Source of the DNA: Spongiactinospora gelatinilytica
Lineage (GTDB): Bacteria > Actinomycetota > Actinomycetes > Streptosporangiales > Streptosporangiaceae
Assembly: GCF_003236385.1 (NCBI RefSeq)
Contig: NZ_POUA01000028.1
Coordinates: 1-37,946 of the forward strand
Direction of reading: 5' to 3'
DNA length: 37,946 nt
Notes under the pieces: model-generated
Seen by the model: only the letters and a program-made list of their open reading frames with translations
Told to the model about the DNA's origin: nothing
Databases searched by the model: none
Shown: positions 14,689 to 23,043 of the stretch, piece after piece
How the letters are laid out: every line of letters begins with the position of its first letter
Numbering within the stretch: position 1 is the first letter of the stretch
Translations under genes and position numbers: made by a program

Positions 14689-17600
14689 ATCTGCTCCCGG
14701 TCGAGGTTGCGCAGAACCTCGCGGATCTGTAGGCCGAGCCTGCGCGCCCCGGCGTCGTCACTGCGGAGATCGACGACTCCTTCCACGTTCACGGTGAGGA
14801 TGACGTTCTCGATGACGTTCCCCCCTCCCCGTCCGCCGCCCGCCGCCACGGGCGCTGCGACGGCCCCGGCGAGCATCTCGGCGGGTGCCGCGGTGGCCAT
14901 GGTTCCGATGACGCCGATCGTCGCGGCGGCGGCCATGCGGTCGGCCGCCGCGGTGACCATGCCGAGCGCGCCGTCCATGCCGGCGACGAGGCCGGCGGGC
15001 AGCATCTTCCCGATCTCCGCGAACAGCTTCGACGGCGATCGGATTCCCAACGCGTCTTTGACCCATTGCGGCATAATCGAGGAAAAGAAATTGTAGATGG
15101 CGTTCTTAAACCATTCCCACATACTGACCAAGCCGTTCCACAATCCATTGATGAGGTCACGGCCCGCATTGAATAGGGTTCCGCCGAGATTGCCAAGAGC
15201 TCCGGCGATCTGGCCCGGAAGATTTCGAAAGAAATTAAGCACGGTATTGATGCCGTCCGACACGGCGCGCCGGATCGCCTCCCACGCCTGGCCGAGGGCA
15301 CCGGTCACGCGGTCCCATGCCTCATTCCATCGATCCCGGATCGTGGACATGATGTTGGAGATAATCGTCCGCACGGCTTCGATGGCGTTGCCGACCAGCG
15401 TCCGGATGATCTCCCAGTTGCGCGCCACGCGCCCGGTGATTGCCTCCCAGGTGCGGCTCCACCAGTCCGAGATCGCTGTGACCACTCGGACGATCACGTC
15501 TTTGATGCCGTTGACAATACCGGTCACCCATTGGAGGGCTTTGTCGAACCACGCCTTTATCGCGTTGATCATGTCGGGGATGATCGAATGCCCGACGAGG
15601 ACGTCATAAAGCCACTTGAACGCACCGACCACCAGATTAACGACCCACTTCACGACCGTCGCAATAGCCTCAATGGCGGGAACAAGAATCGCGACAAGGA
15701 AATCGGCGAGCGTCGCCACAAGGCCGATAAGCGGCGGCAGAATGATATTGATGATCTGGATGAGCGGATCCAGGAGAGGCAGGATCGCGGCGATCAGGTC
15801 GGCGAATGACTTGACGAGCGGCATCACAGCGTTGAGCAGGCCACCGAAAAGCTTGGCGATCGTCTCGATCAGTGGTGACAGTGCCGTCGCCAGATCGACG
15901 ATCACGGGCAGAATCGCCTGGATGAGCGGCATGAACGCCTGAACCAGGTCCATCACGATCTGGATCAGCGGCGTCACGGCGGGCAGCAGCCCGACGATCG
16001 CCTCGACGACCTTGATGATCAGCGGTGCGAGGGCGGTCAGGGCGTCGGTCAGGCTCTGCCCGAGCGTGGTCACGACATCGACGATCACCGGCAGTAGTGG
16101 CGTCAAGGCGTCGAGAAGTTGCCCGACCGCCTGGACGAGGATCTGTCCGATCTGCCCTGCGACCTTGGCCACCAGGTCGATCACCGGGGTCAAGATCGGC
16201 AGAAGCTGGGCGATCGCCTCTGTGACCCTCAGAATGAACGGCGCGATCGTCTCAAGGGCCATGCGCAGCAGGTCGCCGACCACCTCTGCCAGGCGCCCGA
16301 TCGACGGCAGCAGTGGAACGATCGCCTTGAGCAGGGTGGACAGGACCGTGAGCACGGTGGTCCCGATCACCGCTGCGATCTTGATCAGGATCGGAAGGAG
16401 CGGCATCGCCGCAGTGACGAGCCCGGCGACCACGTTGGCGAGCTGGGTGAGTACCGGAGCCGCGGCGACCGCGACGGACAGTAGCGAGGCTCCCATCGTG
16501 GCCGCGAGGTCCGAGATCAGCGGGACAAGCGGCTGCACCGCGCCCAGAAGTGTGCTGATCGCGCCGATCAACGCGTCCCCCAGGATGCTCGCCACCTGGC
16601 CGACCACCGGCAGCAGAGGCGACATCGCCTGGAGGACCTCGCGCAGGATGTCGCTGAGCTGGCCAAGGAGCGGGGTGCCGGCCTGGACGATCCCCACCAG
16701 GGCGGGAAGGGCCGCCTGGGCGAGCTGGCCCAGCGTCGGCAGAAGTGGGGCAACGGCGGGTAGAAGCGCGCTCAAAAACTGGGCGGCGAGTTGCACTACC
16801 TGCCCTATCAGCGGCCCTATCGCGGCTGCGAGCTGGCCGAGTCCATCCACCACAGGCACCAAGGCGGGCGTCAATGTCCGGATCGCGCCGGTGAGCGCCG
16901 TGGTGATCACCGCTGCGAGCTGCCCGGCGATCGGCAGAAGCGGGGCCAGCGCGACGAGGACGCCGCTGATCGCCTGCCCGAGCGGCTGGAGGGCAGGGCC
17001 AAGTGCGGCGATCCCTGTCGCGAGCCCCGATAGGAGCGCCTGTGCCCCGGGCAGCAGAGCGGCGATCCCCTGGCCGAGCGCGACCACTGCGGGCATGATC
17101 GTTTGGATGCCGGAGGCCAGGCTGCCGATCAGGAGTACGGCCACCTCGGCAAGGAGCGGCACGAGTGGAGCGGCGGCTACGGCCACGCTGGTCAAGGCGT
17201 TCGCGATCGGGGCCAGCGCCGGGCCGATCGCGCCGATCCCTGCCGCCAAGGCGCTCCCGAGCGCCTGGACGCCAGGGAGAAGTGAGGCGATCGCCCCGCC
17301 GAGCTGGGCGAGCACGGGCCCGGCGGCAGATAGGATGCCGCCCAATACCTGCCCGAGCGGGGCTAGCGCCGGCGCGATCGCCCGTGCTCCGGCCGCGATC
17401 CCGTCGATCAGCGCGAAAATCCCGGGTGCCAGGGCGGAGATCGCCCCGGCCAGCCCGTTCGCGGCGGCGACGACCACCGGCCCGAACGCCTGCACCGCGG
17501 CCACCGCGACCTGCGCGAGCAATAAGACCAGCGGCGCGGCGGCCGACACGATTCCTGCTACCGCCTGTGCCAGCGGCAGCGCCGCCCGTACCGCGATGGC

Positions 17601-19274
17601 CAGTGCCTCCCCGATCGCGTCCAAAGCCGTGGCTGCGGCGGGCAGGAGAGCGGATACTGCTGGCCTGAGCTGGCCCAATACGTTCCCTACGGCGACGATG
17701 AGCGCCTGGAGGTGGGGCAGCAGGGAGGTGACCGCGGCCCCGAGCGTGACCAGCAGGGGTGCAGCCGAGGCCAAGCCGCTGGAGAGCGCGGCTCCCAGCG
17801 GGGCCAGGGCAGGGCCGATCATCTGCACCGCGGCCGTCAAGGCGCCGACCAGCGCGAGGACCCCAGGTGCGACGGCGGCCAGCGCGGGGATGAGCCCGGA
17901 GATCGCCGAGGTGAGCAGCGGGCCGACCGCGACCGCGAGCTGCGCGACCAGCGGCGCGAGCTGCGCGATTCCGGCTGCGATCAGGATGACGAGCGGGACG
18001 AGCGTGGCTCCGATCTGCGCCAGCGCCCGGAACACGGCGACCAGCGCCTCTTGGCCGGCCGTCGAATCGACCCACGCGTGCGCCGCATCGACGAGCTGGC
18101 CGAGGACGCCGAGCACGCCGGTCCCCGACGCCTGGACCGCGCGGAGGACACCCACGACGATCCCGCCGAGATCGCCCAGGATCGCGCCGAGCTGACGCAG
18201 CACGACCAGCGCGCCGTCCATCCACGCCACGGCCTGCCCGGATGCCGCGATCCGCGACATCCACTCGCCGAACCTCGTGGCCACCTCGGCGATCTCCGGC
18301 GCCAGCCCGGACAACCAGACCGCGCCGACCACACCGAGATCGCGCAGCCCGTCCAGCACCGGCCGGATCGCGGGTATCAGGGCGGCGATGGCATCGCGGG
18401 TCGCGCGGAAGACGGTCTCGACCGCTCTGAGGGTCTCTGCTGACCGGGCGAACTCCAGCGCGGCCAGTGCCGCCCGGCCGAACTCGGCGGCCACTTCCCC
18501 GATGCCGGTGTTCAAGACGTTCAGCAGCGGCAGCAGCGACCACATCTGGCCGACCAGCGGGCCGAAGATCCCGTCCTGGGCCGTGTCCTTCAGCCGCTGG
18601 AACGCCGGCGCCATCTGGAACAGCTCGTAGGCGACCTCGGAGGCCGACTGGCTGAGGTCTTTGGTGGCCTCCATGAATTTGAGGTAGTCGCCGCTGATCG
18701 CCGCGGCGAAGCCATCAGCGATCCCCGAGAGGCCCAGCTTCAGGGTGCCCAGAGCCGCGCTCCACAGCAGCGCGGCCCCAGGCAGCGCCGCCAGCGCGCC
18801 GGCCGCCGGAGCGAGCGCCGCGACCAGACCCGCAACTCCCGTCGTTGCGGCCGACGCCGCAGCCGCCAGCGCGCCGATCGCTATCCCGGCGCTCGCGGCG
18901 GCGGCACCGATGCGGGCCGCCGCCGAACCTAATCCCGCGAGCGCGCCCGCGGCGCGGCCCGCGATGGAGCCGAGGCCACCCAGCAGGCCCCCGATGCGCC
19001 CGACCTGTGACGCGAGCGAGCCGAGTCGTCCCGCCGCGCCGCCGGCGGCGGAGCCGAGGCCGGCGAACGCCGTCGCCGCCGAGCGGAGGCCAGTGCCGGT
19101 GCGCCCGGCCGCACCGCTCAGTACGTCGAAGCCGCCGCCCAGGCCGCGGAGCCGCCGGTCGGTGGCGTCGGCCTGGCGGGCGACACGCTCCAGGCCGCGG
19201 GTGGTCTCGTTGACGCCGCGATCGACGTCAGCGATCACCCCCAGCCGGATGAGCAGATTCTTGATCGTCGCCAC
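14685..19274 (-). CDS. Tail tape measure protein
   Basis: 1529 aa, the longest gene of the window, placed after the G/GT chaperones as in lambda-like phages. GTG at 19274 has GGAGG 6 nt upstream, inside the end of gpGT. The N-terminus is a coiled-coil/Gly-Ala region; residues about 170-1240 are long hydrophobic helices with repeating APLLPxLxQL and ALAPALAPLG phrases; about 1250-1450 include Trp-rich amphipathic helices (ISDWWSRTWEAITGR, NAIYNFFSSIMPQWVKDALG, then IRSPSKLF), common near the C-terminus of phage tape measures. It sets tail length and may help DNA entry. Codon use is like its neighbours. Confidence 0.9.
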   Translation of the reverse strand: MATIKNLLIRLGVIADVDRGVNETTRGLERVARQADATDRRLRGLGGGFDVLSGAAGRTGTGLRSAATAFAGLGSAAGGAAGRLGSLASQVGRIGGLLGGLGSIAGRAAGALAGLGSAAARIGAAAASAGIAIGALAAAASAATTGVAGLVAALAPAAGALAALPGAALLWSAALGTLKLGLSGIADGFAAAISGDYLKFMEATKDLSQSASEVAYELFQMAPAFQRLKDTAQDGIFGPLVGQMWSLLPLLNVLNTGIGEVAAEFGRAALAALEFARSAETLRAVETVFRATRDAIAALIPAIRPVLDGLRDLGVVGAVWLSGLAPEIAEVATRFGEWMSRIAASGQAVAWMDGALVVLRQLGAILGDLGGIVVGVLRAVQASGTGVLGVLGQLVDAAHAWVDSTAGQEALVAVFRALAQIGATLVPLVILIAAGIAQLAPLVAQLAVAVGPLLTSAISGLIPALAAVAPGVLALVGALTAAVQMIGPALAPLGAALSSGLASAAPLLVTLGAAVTSLLPHLQALIVAVGNVLGQLRPAVSALLPAAATALDAIGEALAIAVRAALPLAQAVAGIVSAAAPLVLLLAQVAVAAVQAFGPVVVAAANGLAGAISALAPGIFALIDGIAAGARAIAPALAPLGQVLGGILSAAGPVLAQLGGAIASLLPGVQALGSALAAGIGAIGPALAPIANALTSVAVAAAPLVPLLAEVAVLLIGSLASGIQTIMPAVVALGQGIAALLPGAQALLSGLATGIAALGPALQPLGQAISGVLVALAPLLPIAGQLAAVITTALTGAIRTLTPALVPVVDGLGQLAAAIGPLIGQVVQLAAQFLSALLPAVAPLLPTLGQLAQAALPALVGIVQAGTPLLGQLSDILREVLQAMSPLLPVVGQVASILGDALIGAISTLLGAVQPLVPLISDLAATMGASLLSVAVAAAPVLTQLANVVAGLVTAAMPLLPILIKIAAVIGTTVLTVLSTLLKAIVPLLPSIGRLAEVVGDLLRMALETIAPFILRVTEAIAQLLPILTPVIDLVAKVAGQIGQILVQAVGQLLDALTPLLPVIVDVVTTLGQSLTDALTALAPLIIKVVEAIVGLLPAVTPLIQIVMDLVQAFMPLIQAILPVIVDLATALSPLIETIAKLFGGLLNAVMPLVKSFADLIAAILPLLDPLIQIINIILPPLIGLVATLADFLVAILVPAIEAIATVVKWVVNLVVGAFKWLYDVLVGHSIIPDMINAIKAWFDKALQWVTGIVNGIKDVIVRVVTAISDWWSRTWEAITGRVARNWEIIRTLVGNAIEAVRTIISNIMSTIRDRWNEAWDRVTGALGQAWEAIRRAVSDGINTVLNFFRNLPGQIAGALGNLGGTLFNAGRDLINGLWNGLVSMWEWFKNAIYNFFSSIMPQWVKDALGIRSPSKLFAEIGKMLPAGLVAGMDGALGMVTAAADRMAAAATIGVIGTMATAAPAEMLAGAVAAPVAAGGGRGGGNVIENVILTVNVEGVVDLRSDDAGARRLGLQIREVLRNLDREQM

Positions 19275-19904
19275 CGATGTCCTCCCTGGTCAGGCCCCAG
19301 TTGGGGAGGAAGTCGGAGAACTTCGGCTTGCGGCCTTTGTCGCCGCTCAGCGCCGAGACGATGTAGAACGCGGTACGCGCTGCGAGGTTGTCGTCACGCT
19401 GCTGGCCGAGCGGCCCGGTCAGCCGCTCATAGGCCCTCCACTCCGTCAGCTCGCGTGATGAGATCCGAACGAGGAGCTCGGCGACGGGAAGTCCGAGATG
19501 GGCGGCGAGTCGGAAGTAGAACTGCCGTTCTGGCCGCCGTCGGAATTTCCCGCCAGCTCGTCCACGTCCTGATCGGTCATGCCGCTCAGCCTCTGCGCGA
19601 CCCTGAAGAGCCGCTCCAGTGCACCCGCCGCCTTCGAGCCCAGCTTGAGGACGTCCGCCGCGTTGAACATGGGGCTGCCGTCCTCGTTGATCGCGCACGC
19701 CGCGACCAATCTCGCCCGGACGTTCTTCAGGTTCACTTCGCGATTACCACTTCGGCCGCGCTTGAGCGACGCCTCCTCGAAGGCGTCGCGCTCATCGCCC
19801 CGAAGACCTCTGATGCGGACCTCGCCGCCCCATTCGGGTACGGCGACGTCCTCATAGGTGATGTCGTGGGCCTGCCAGATCTGGTCCTTGCTGAGTAGAG
19901 CCAT
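19228..19904 (-). CDS. Tail assembly chaperone gpGT (made by -1 frameshift)
   Basis: 225 aa predicted. Ribosomes start at ATG 19904 as for gpG, slip back one base on GGGAAAT (19551-19545) and continue in the frame giving FRRRPERQFYFRLAAHLGLP, SSRELTEWRAYERLTGP and FSDFLPNWGLTREDIGGDDQ. This T part is typical of siphovirus tail assembly chaperones (REWxAYxxxxGPLG). It has no start of its own, and its end overlaps the tape measure start by 47 bases. It recruits and coats tape measure during tail tube assembly in lambda; the same is inferred here. Confidence 0.85.
19446..19904 (-). CDS. Tail assembly chaperone gpG
   Basis: 152 aa in the zero frame. The ATG at 19904 has AAGGAG 10 nt upstream. 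Residues 1-115 are a compact domain (DITYEDVAVPEWGGEVRIRG, LRGDERDAFEEASL, RARLVAACAINEDG, LFRVAQRLSGMTDQDVDEL). The tail after the slippery site is Ser/Pro-rich (SSTSDSPPISDFPSPSSSFG) and looks like filler read past the shift point. It lies 17 bases after the major tail protein, as expected. Confidence 0.85.
   Translation of the reverse strand: MALLSKDQIWQAHDITYEDVAVPEWGGEVRIRGLRGDERDAFEEASLKRGRSGNREVNLKNVRARLVAACAINEDGSPMFNAADVLKLGSKAAGALERLFRVAQRLSGMTDQDVDELAGNSDGGQNGSSTSDSPPISDFPSPSSSFGSHHAS
19545..19551 (-). promoter_or_regulatory. Programmed -1 frameshift site GGGAAAT
   Basis: Read on the minus strand, G GGA AAT matches X XXY YYZ exactly in the gpG frame (GCG-GGA-AAT). Slipping by -1 gives GGC-GGG-AAA-TTC and joins the downstream T frame. 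The codons match the gpG register counted from ATG 19904. Confidence 0.85.
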
Positions 19905-19921
19905 GGGGGTCTTGCTCCTTC

Positions 19922-20410
19922 TTACGCTGGGATGACGATGTCTTCGGCGGGCTCGCGCACGATCGCGCAAGCGACCTGAAGGCGCCCGGCCTCTTCCTCG
20001 CCGACGTTGACCAACTTGGTGGCGGTCGTGACCCTCACGGGGAACACGTCGCAGAGACGCCCGGCGATGTCGCCGCCGGGCATGCGGACGATAAAGCCCG
20101 AGGTGTCGCGCGGGAACAGGGCCCTCGCGTCTACACCGGACGGGTCGAGATAGAACGTGATCGAACTGTCGTCTGCGGTGATCTTGCCGGGGATCCTCGC
20201 GACGAACCGCGAGTCACCGTCCGGCGTCTCAATCAGCTCGCCGGTGGTGCTCCATCCCTCGGTCGCCGCGACCTCGCGAGTCAGGTCCGTCCCGGCGTTG
20301 ATCTCCGCGCGGGTGATCGCCTGAATGTTGGCGACGCTCGGGCAGAAAAGCCACTTAGCTGTACCGGTCGGCCAATAGCGATCGACCGCGGCGATCGGCG
20401 TAGCGGGCAT
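19922..20410 (-). CDS. Major tail (tube) protein
   Basis: 162 aa, immediately before the chaperone genes. The sequence is beta-rich, with FCPSVANIQAITRAEINAGT, an acidic loop around ATEGWSTTGELIETPDG, then SRFVARIPGKITADDSSITF and FIVRMPGGDIAG, the pattern of actinophage tube subunits that polymerise into hexameric rings. Its ATG overlaps the preceding stop. Being a bulk virion protein, it should be one of the most expressed genes. Confidence 0.8.
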   Translation of the reverse strand: MPATPIAAVDRYWPTGTAKWLFCPSVANIQAITRAEINAGTDLTREVAATEGWSTTGELIETPDGDSRFVARIPGKITADDSSITFYLDPSGVDARALFPRDTSGFIVRMPGGDIAGRLCDVFPVRVTTATKLVNVGEEEAGRLQVACAIVREPAEDIVIPA

Positions 20411-20643
20411 TACTCATCCCCCCTGGTGCGCCGACCCCGCGGCGACTTCTCGGTTTCGGGCAAAGAAGAAGCCCCGGCGGCGGCCGGGGCTTGATCGGTC
20501 TTCTCAGGTGCGGGTGGATCCGGCGGCAGCTCCTCAGCGAGTCGCCAGCCCGCGCGCTGATGGTGGGACACGGCCTGCCGTGGCACGTGCGCCGACTGGC
20601 CCGGCAGGTTCGGGTGGATCATCTCCACGGTTTCCAGCTCCAC
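20410..20643 (-). CDS. Small phage protein, 77 aa
   Basis: Begins ELETVEMIHPNLPGQSAHVP, followed by AVSHHQRAGWRLAEELP. Short proteins with this 'HPxLPGQxxxVPxxAVxxHxxAGW' layout recur in actinophages and prophages near capsid or tail genes; role unknown. The second half is Pro/Ala/Lys-rich and disordered, and its DNA carries a terminator-like hairpin at 20469-20492. Confidence 0.65.
   Translation of the reverse strand: MELETVEMIHPNLPGQSAHVPRQAVSHHQRAGWRLAEELPPDPPAPEKTDQAPAAAGASSLPETEKSPRGRRTRGDE
20469..20492 (-). terminator. Terminator-like hairpin inside the gene before the major tail protein
   Basis: AAGCCCCGGC (20469-20478) pairs perfectly with 20483-20492 over a 4-nt loop. Reading on the minus strand, the stem is followed by CTTCTTTG, a T-rich run that is otherwise rare here. 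It could attenuate the operon in front of the tail genes. The bases also encode an Ala/Pro linker, so a purely coding origin is possible. Confidence 0.45.
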
Positions 20644-20651
20644 AGCTCCCC

Positions 20652-21158
20652 CTAGCTGGCTGCACCGACGACGACGATCTGATAGGTCACCCCGGACCCG
20701 GCGCCGGAGTTGGCGACGTGCAGCAGGTCGGCGGTGCTCGCGGTGACCGCGTAGCCGGTGGCGTCCGGGGCGAGCAGCGCGAGGACACCGCCGGGGCGCA
20801 CGGCGAGGGTGTGCGTGTCGGCGCCGAACGGGCCCACCCAGCCGTTGCTCGCCGCGCCACCGAGCACGACGTTGTTCACGTTTCCGACTGTTGCGGACAC
20901 GATCAGGGCCTTGACGCGGGCCAGGGTGATCGTCGCGCCGAACGGGTCGGTCAGTGTCCCGGCGAGGTCGATGTCCTCGCTGGCGGACGCGGCGAGGGTC
21001 CGCTGATCGGACCAGATGCGGTTCGCCTGGTTGAGGCCGGCGCCGTCGGTCAGGGTGACCTGCCGGCCCACGCTGAGCGGTGCGCTCGCGGTGGTCAGGT
21101 CCTGCGCGCTGGTCAGATCGGCCGCGAGCTGCACGAGCGCGCGCACGCTAAGAGCCAT
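20652..21158 (-). CDS. Phage structural protein, possibly decoration
   Basis: 168 aa. It has the features of a recurrent phage virion protein: DLTTASAPLSVGRQVTLTDG, GLNQANRIWSDQRTLAASA, EDIDLAGTLTDPFGATITLA, VKALIVSATVGNVNNVVLGG and GVTYQIVVVG at the end. Almost entirely beta. It lies between the gp10-like gene and the tail tube gene. Function is not established; capsid decoration or tail accessory are both possible. Confidence 0.6.
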   Translation of the reverse strand: MALSVRALVQLAADLTSAQDLTTASAPLSVGRQVTLTDGAGLNQANRIWSDQRTLAASASEDIDLAGTLTDPFGATITLARVKALIVSATVGNVNNVVLGGAASNGWVGPFGADTHTLAVRPGGVLALLAPDATGYAVTASTADLLHVANSGAGSGVTYQIVVVGAAS

Positions 21159-21177
21159 GGGTGTCCTCTCTCATCGG

Positions 21178-21627
21178 TCATCGGAAGCCCGCGCGCCGCG
21201 CGACCTCGTCCACGACCTCGGCAACATCGCGGTCAGCCGTCGCGAACCAGGGCCGGGCGCCTCGGACCAAGAACGGCCGCGCCCGGTGCCCGTACCAGCG
21301 GCCGTCCTTGTTGCCGAAGAACGGCGCCAGGAAGATGCCGTCTTCGTCGTTGTGCTCGTACGGTCGGGCGTGCGGCGCCTTGTGCCGGTTCACCTCGATG
21401 GCCAGGCCCGGGTTTCGCTGGGACAGGCCGATCTTGAGGCGGGTCGCCCGCGGGATCCGGGTGGACCAGGCCGCCCTCAATCGCACGCTGGCCAGGGCCT
21501 TGTTGCCGACGGACTTGAGTCGGGGCCGCAGATCCTGGCGGATCTCCGGCGGCATCTTGCCGAGCTGCCTGGCGAACTCGCGGATCTCGGCCGCGCCGTG
21601 GGTGTACGTCCGGGTCTTCCTGGCCAT
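21178..21627 (-). CDS. HK97 gp10-like head-tail/tail completion protein
   Basis: 149 aa from ATG 21627 (TGATG overlap with the preceding gene). The N-terminus has a long helix (AAEIREFARQLGKMPPEIRQ), followed by a basic region (DLRPRLKSVGNKALASVRLR) and a beta part, RPYEHNDEDGIFLAPFFGNK, then RARPFLVRGARPWFATADRD. This layout fits the HK97 gp10-like family acting at the neck or tail completion step. It lies between terminator and tube genes, as usual. Confidence 0.65.
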   Translation of the reverse strand: MARKTRTYTHGAAEIREFARQLGKMPPEIRQDLRPRLKSVGNKALASVRLRAAWSTRIPRATRLKIGLSQRNPGLAIEVNRHKAPHARPYEHNDEDGIFLAPFFGNKDGRWYGHRARPFLVRGARPWFATADRDVAEVVDEVARRAGFR

Positions 21628-22121
21628 CAGAACGGCCTCGTGAACGCCTCGACGTGGACCGTGAATCTGAGGACCGCGGTCGCGCCGTGATCGGTCTGGA
21701 CCTGGACGAGCTGGTCGGTGCTGATGCGTGTCCGGCCGACGACTCCCCCGAGCGTGCCGTCGGCGGCCAGCTCCGCGGCCAGCGCATTGACCATCTCGTA
21801 CGTGCGATCCAGCACCGGGAGCGGCTCGTCGTCGTGGCCGTGCCAGCTCGTGGCCAGGCACGTCACGTCGTAGGACTCCCGGTCGGGGGCCGGTGTCGCC
21901 TGCCGCTGGGTCCGGGTGCTGGTCACGGCCGCGTCGCCGGGTTCGCCTGTGAAGGCGATCAGGACCATCTCGTCCGAGTCCATCTGGCCGACGTTCGGCT
22001 GCCCGAGCACGACCGTCACCGGCACCTCACGGCCCCGGACGACCCGCGGCGGCACGGCCCTTTCGGCGGCGGCCACCAGCGCCCGCAGGCAGGCCGGGAC
22101 GGTGCTTACGGTCGGCTCCAT
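21627..22121 (-). CDS. Tail terminator-like protein
   Basis: 164 aa. The alternating helix/strand pattern (VPACLRALVAAAERAVP, PVTVVLGQPN, RESYDVTCLATSWHG, VLDRTYEMVNALAAELAADG, then VLRFTVHVEAFTRPF) resembles gpU/tail-terminator folds. Its position just after the connector and before the gp10-like gene supports this. The gene is preceded by a 100-bp gap that holds two palindromes. Confidence 0.6.
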   Translation of the reverse strand: MEPTVSTVPACLRALVAAAERAVPPRVVRGREVPVTVVLGQPNVGQMDSDEMVLIAFTGEPGDAAVTSTRTQRQATPAPDRESYDVTCLATSWHGHDDEPLPVLDRTYEMVNALAAELAADGTLGGVVGRTRISTDQLVQVQTDHGATAVLRFTVHVEAFTRPF

Positions 22122-22147
22122 CGGCCGTGTCCTCCTAGGGGTTCCGG

Positions 22148-22192
22148 GGTCAAGCTGGGCTTGACCTGGCAGAGGTCAAGCTGGACTTGACC
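22148..22192. promoter_or_regulatory. Two tandem palindromes, GGTCAAG-N5-CTTGACC
   Basis: Copy 1, 22148-22166 (centre CTGGG); copy 2, 22174-22192 (centre CTGGA). Each is a perfect 7-bp inverted repeat with a 5-nt centre, and the starts are 26 bp apart. They lie in one of the few non-coding gaps of the late operon, between the connector and terminator genes. They look like binding sites for a dimeric regulator. No clear promoter boxes were found around them. Confidence 0.55.
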
Positions 22193-22221
22193 GTCGATCG
22201 GCGAACAGGGCGCGGTCGGTA

Positions 22222-23043
22222 TCAGCCGACCAGGAGTCCTTCCTGGGGCCTCCTGTCGAGCCCCAGGAGCTGCCGCACCGAGTAGGGCAGCGCGTAGCTG
22301 ACACCGGGCACCACCTGCTCGTCGGCCGACAGCGACGGACGCCCGCCACCGCCGTTGAGCTGCGACGTCCGCCACAGGTGCCCAGTGAGCTCCAGCGCGG
22401 CCAAGCGGAAGTTCGCCGGAATCGGCGAGCGGCCCGCACGGTAGGTGACCCGCACCTGGCCGCGGGACCGCGTCAGCGTGAGCACCCCGGCCGCCCTGTC
22501 AAGGGCCCATCCGGTGGTCCCCGCGGCCGGGTCGGCGGCCGGTACGACGTCGCCGCCGGACAGCTTCACGACGGAGGTCACGGCGATCACCGGGCGCTCC
22601 AGGATCACTGTGCAGCCCGAACCCTCCATGCTGAGCGTGACCGGCGCGACATGGCCCATCCGGTCCGTGATCATGCGGCAGGCGGCCGAGACGAACCGCC
22701 GGAGCTTCGCGTCGTCGTCCGCGAGCCCGGTCTTCTTCAGGTGCTCTCGCGCGTCACTCAAGCTGACGAAGGTCACGGCCGCGGGCTGGACGTCGAAGAC
22801 GTCGTCGTACGCAGACCCGTTCGCGCCCGTCGCGGCCCAGTGCACGACGTGCAGCCCGGCCTGGACGGTCGGATAGTCGTGGTCGTAGACGCCGGTCTCG
22901 GTCGGCGCGACCGGCCCCACCGTGGTCACGGTCCCGTCCGGCAGGGTGATCGTCAGCGTCACCGCGCTGGCGTTCGCCGGGTTGCCGTCCGCGTCCGTGA
23001 TCGTGACACGCAGCGGGACGACGTCCCCGAGGTCGTAGCTCAC
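22222..23043 (-). CDS. Head-tail connector (gp6-like) with N-terminal Ig-like domain
   Basis: 273 aa. Residues 1-90 are a beta sandwich of the bacterial Ig-like type (DVVPLRVTITDADGNPANAS, GVYDHDYPTVQAGLHVVHWA). Residues about 93-260 resemble a gp6-like connector: a helical beginning FVSLSDAREHLKKTGLADDD, ACRMITDRMG, then a beta part and the helix LAALELTGHLWRTSQ. Fusion of an Ig-like domain to a connector is less common and could project from the neck. It overlaps the preceding repeat-protein gene by 4 bp. Confidence 0.65.
   Translation of the reverse strand: MSYDLGDVVPLRVTITDADGNPANASAVTLTITLPDGTVTTVGPVAPTETGVYDHDYPTVQAGLHVVHWAATGANGSAYDDVFDVQPAAVTFVSLSDAREHLKKTGLADDDAKLRRFVSAACRMITDRMGHVAPVTLSMEGSGCTVILERPVIAVTSVVKLSGGDVVPAADPAAGTTGWALDRAAGVLTLTRSRGQVRVTYRAGRSPIPANFRLAALELTGHLWRTSQLNGGGGRPSLSADEQVVPGVSYALPYSVRQLLGLDRRPQEGLLVG

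Noticed and set aside
16012-18195. Long plus-strand open frame of 727 codons
   Set aside because: It is the antisense of the tape measure gene; open only because of high GC and the Ala/Leu-rich repeats, with Ser/Ala/Arg-rich meaningless sequence and no ribosome-binding site.
22148-22192. Mycobacteriophage L5-type stoperators
   Set aside because: Those are asymmetric 13-bp sites; here the sites are symmetric 19-bp palindromes. Only the TCAAG core is common, which is weak.
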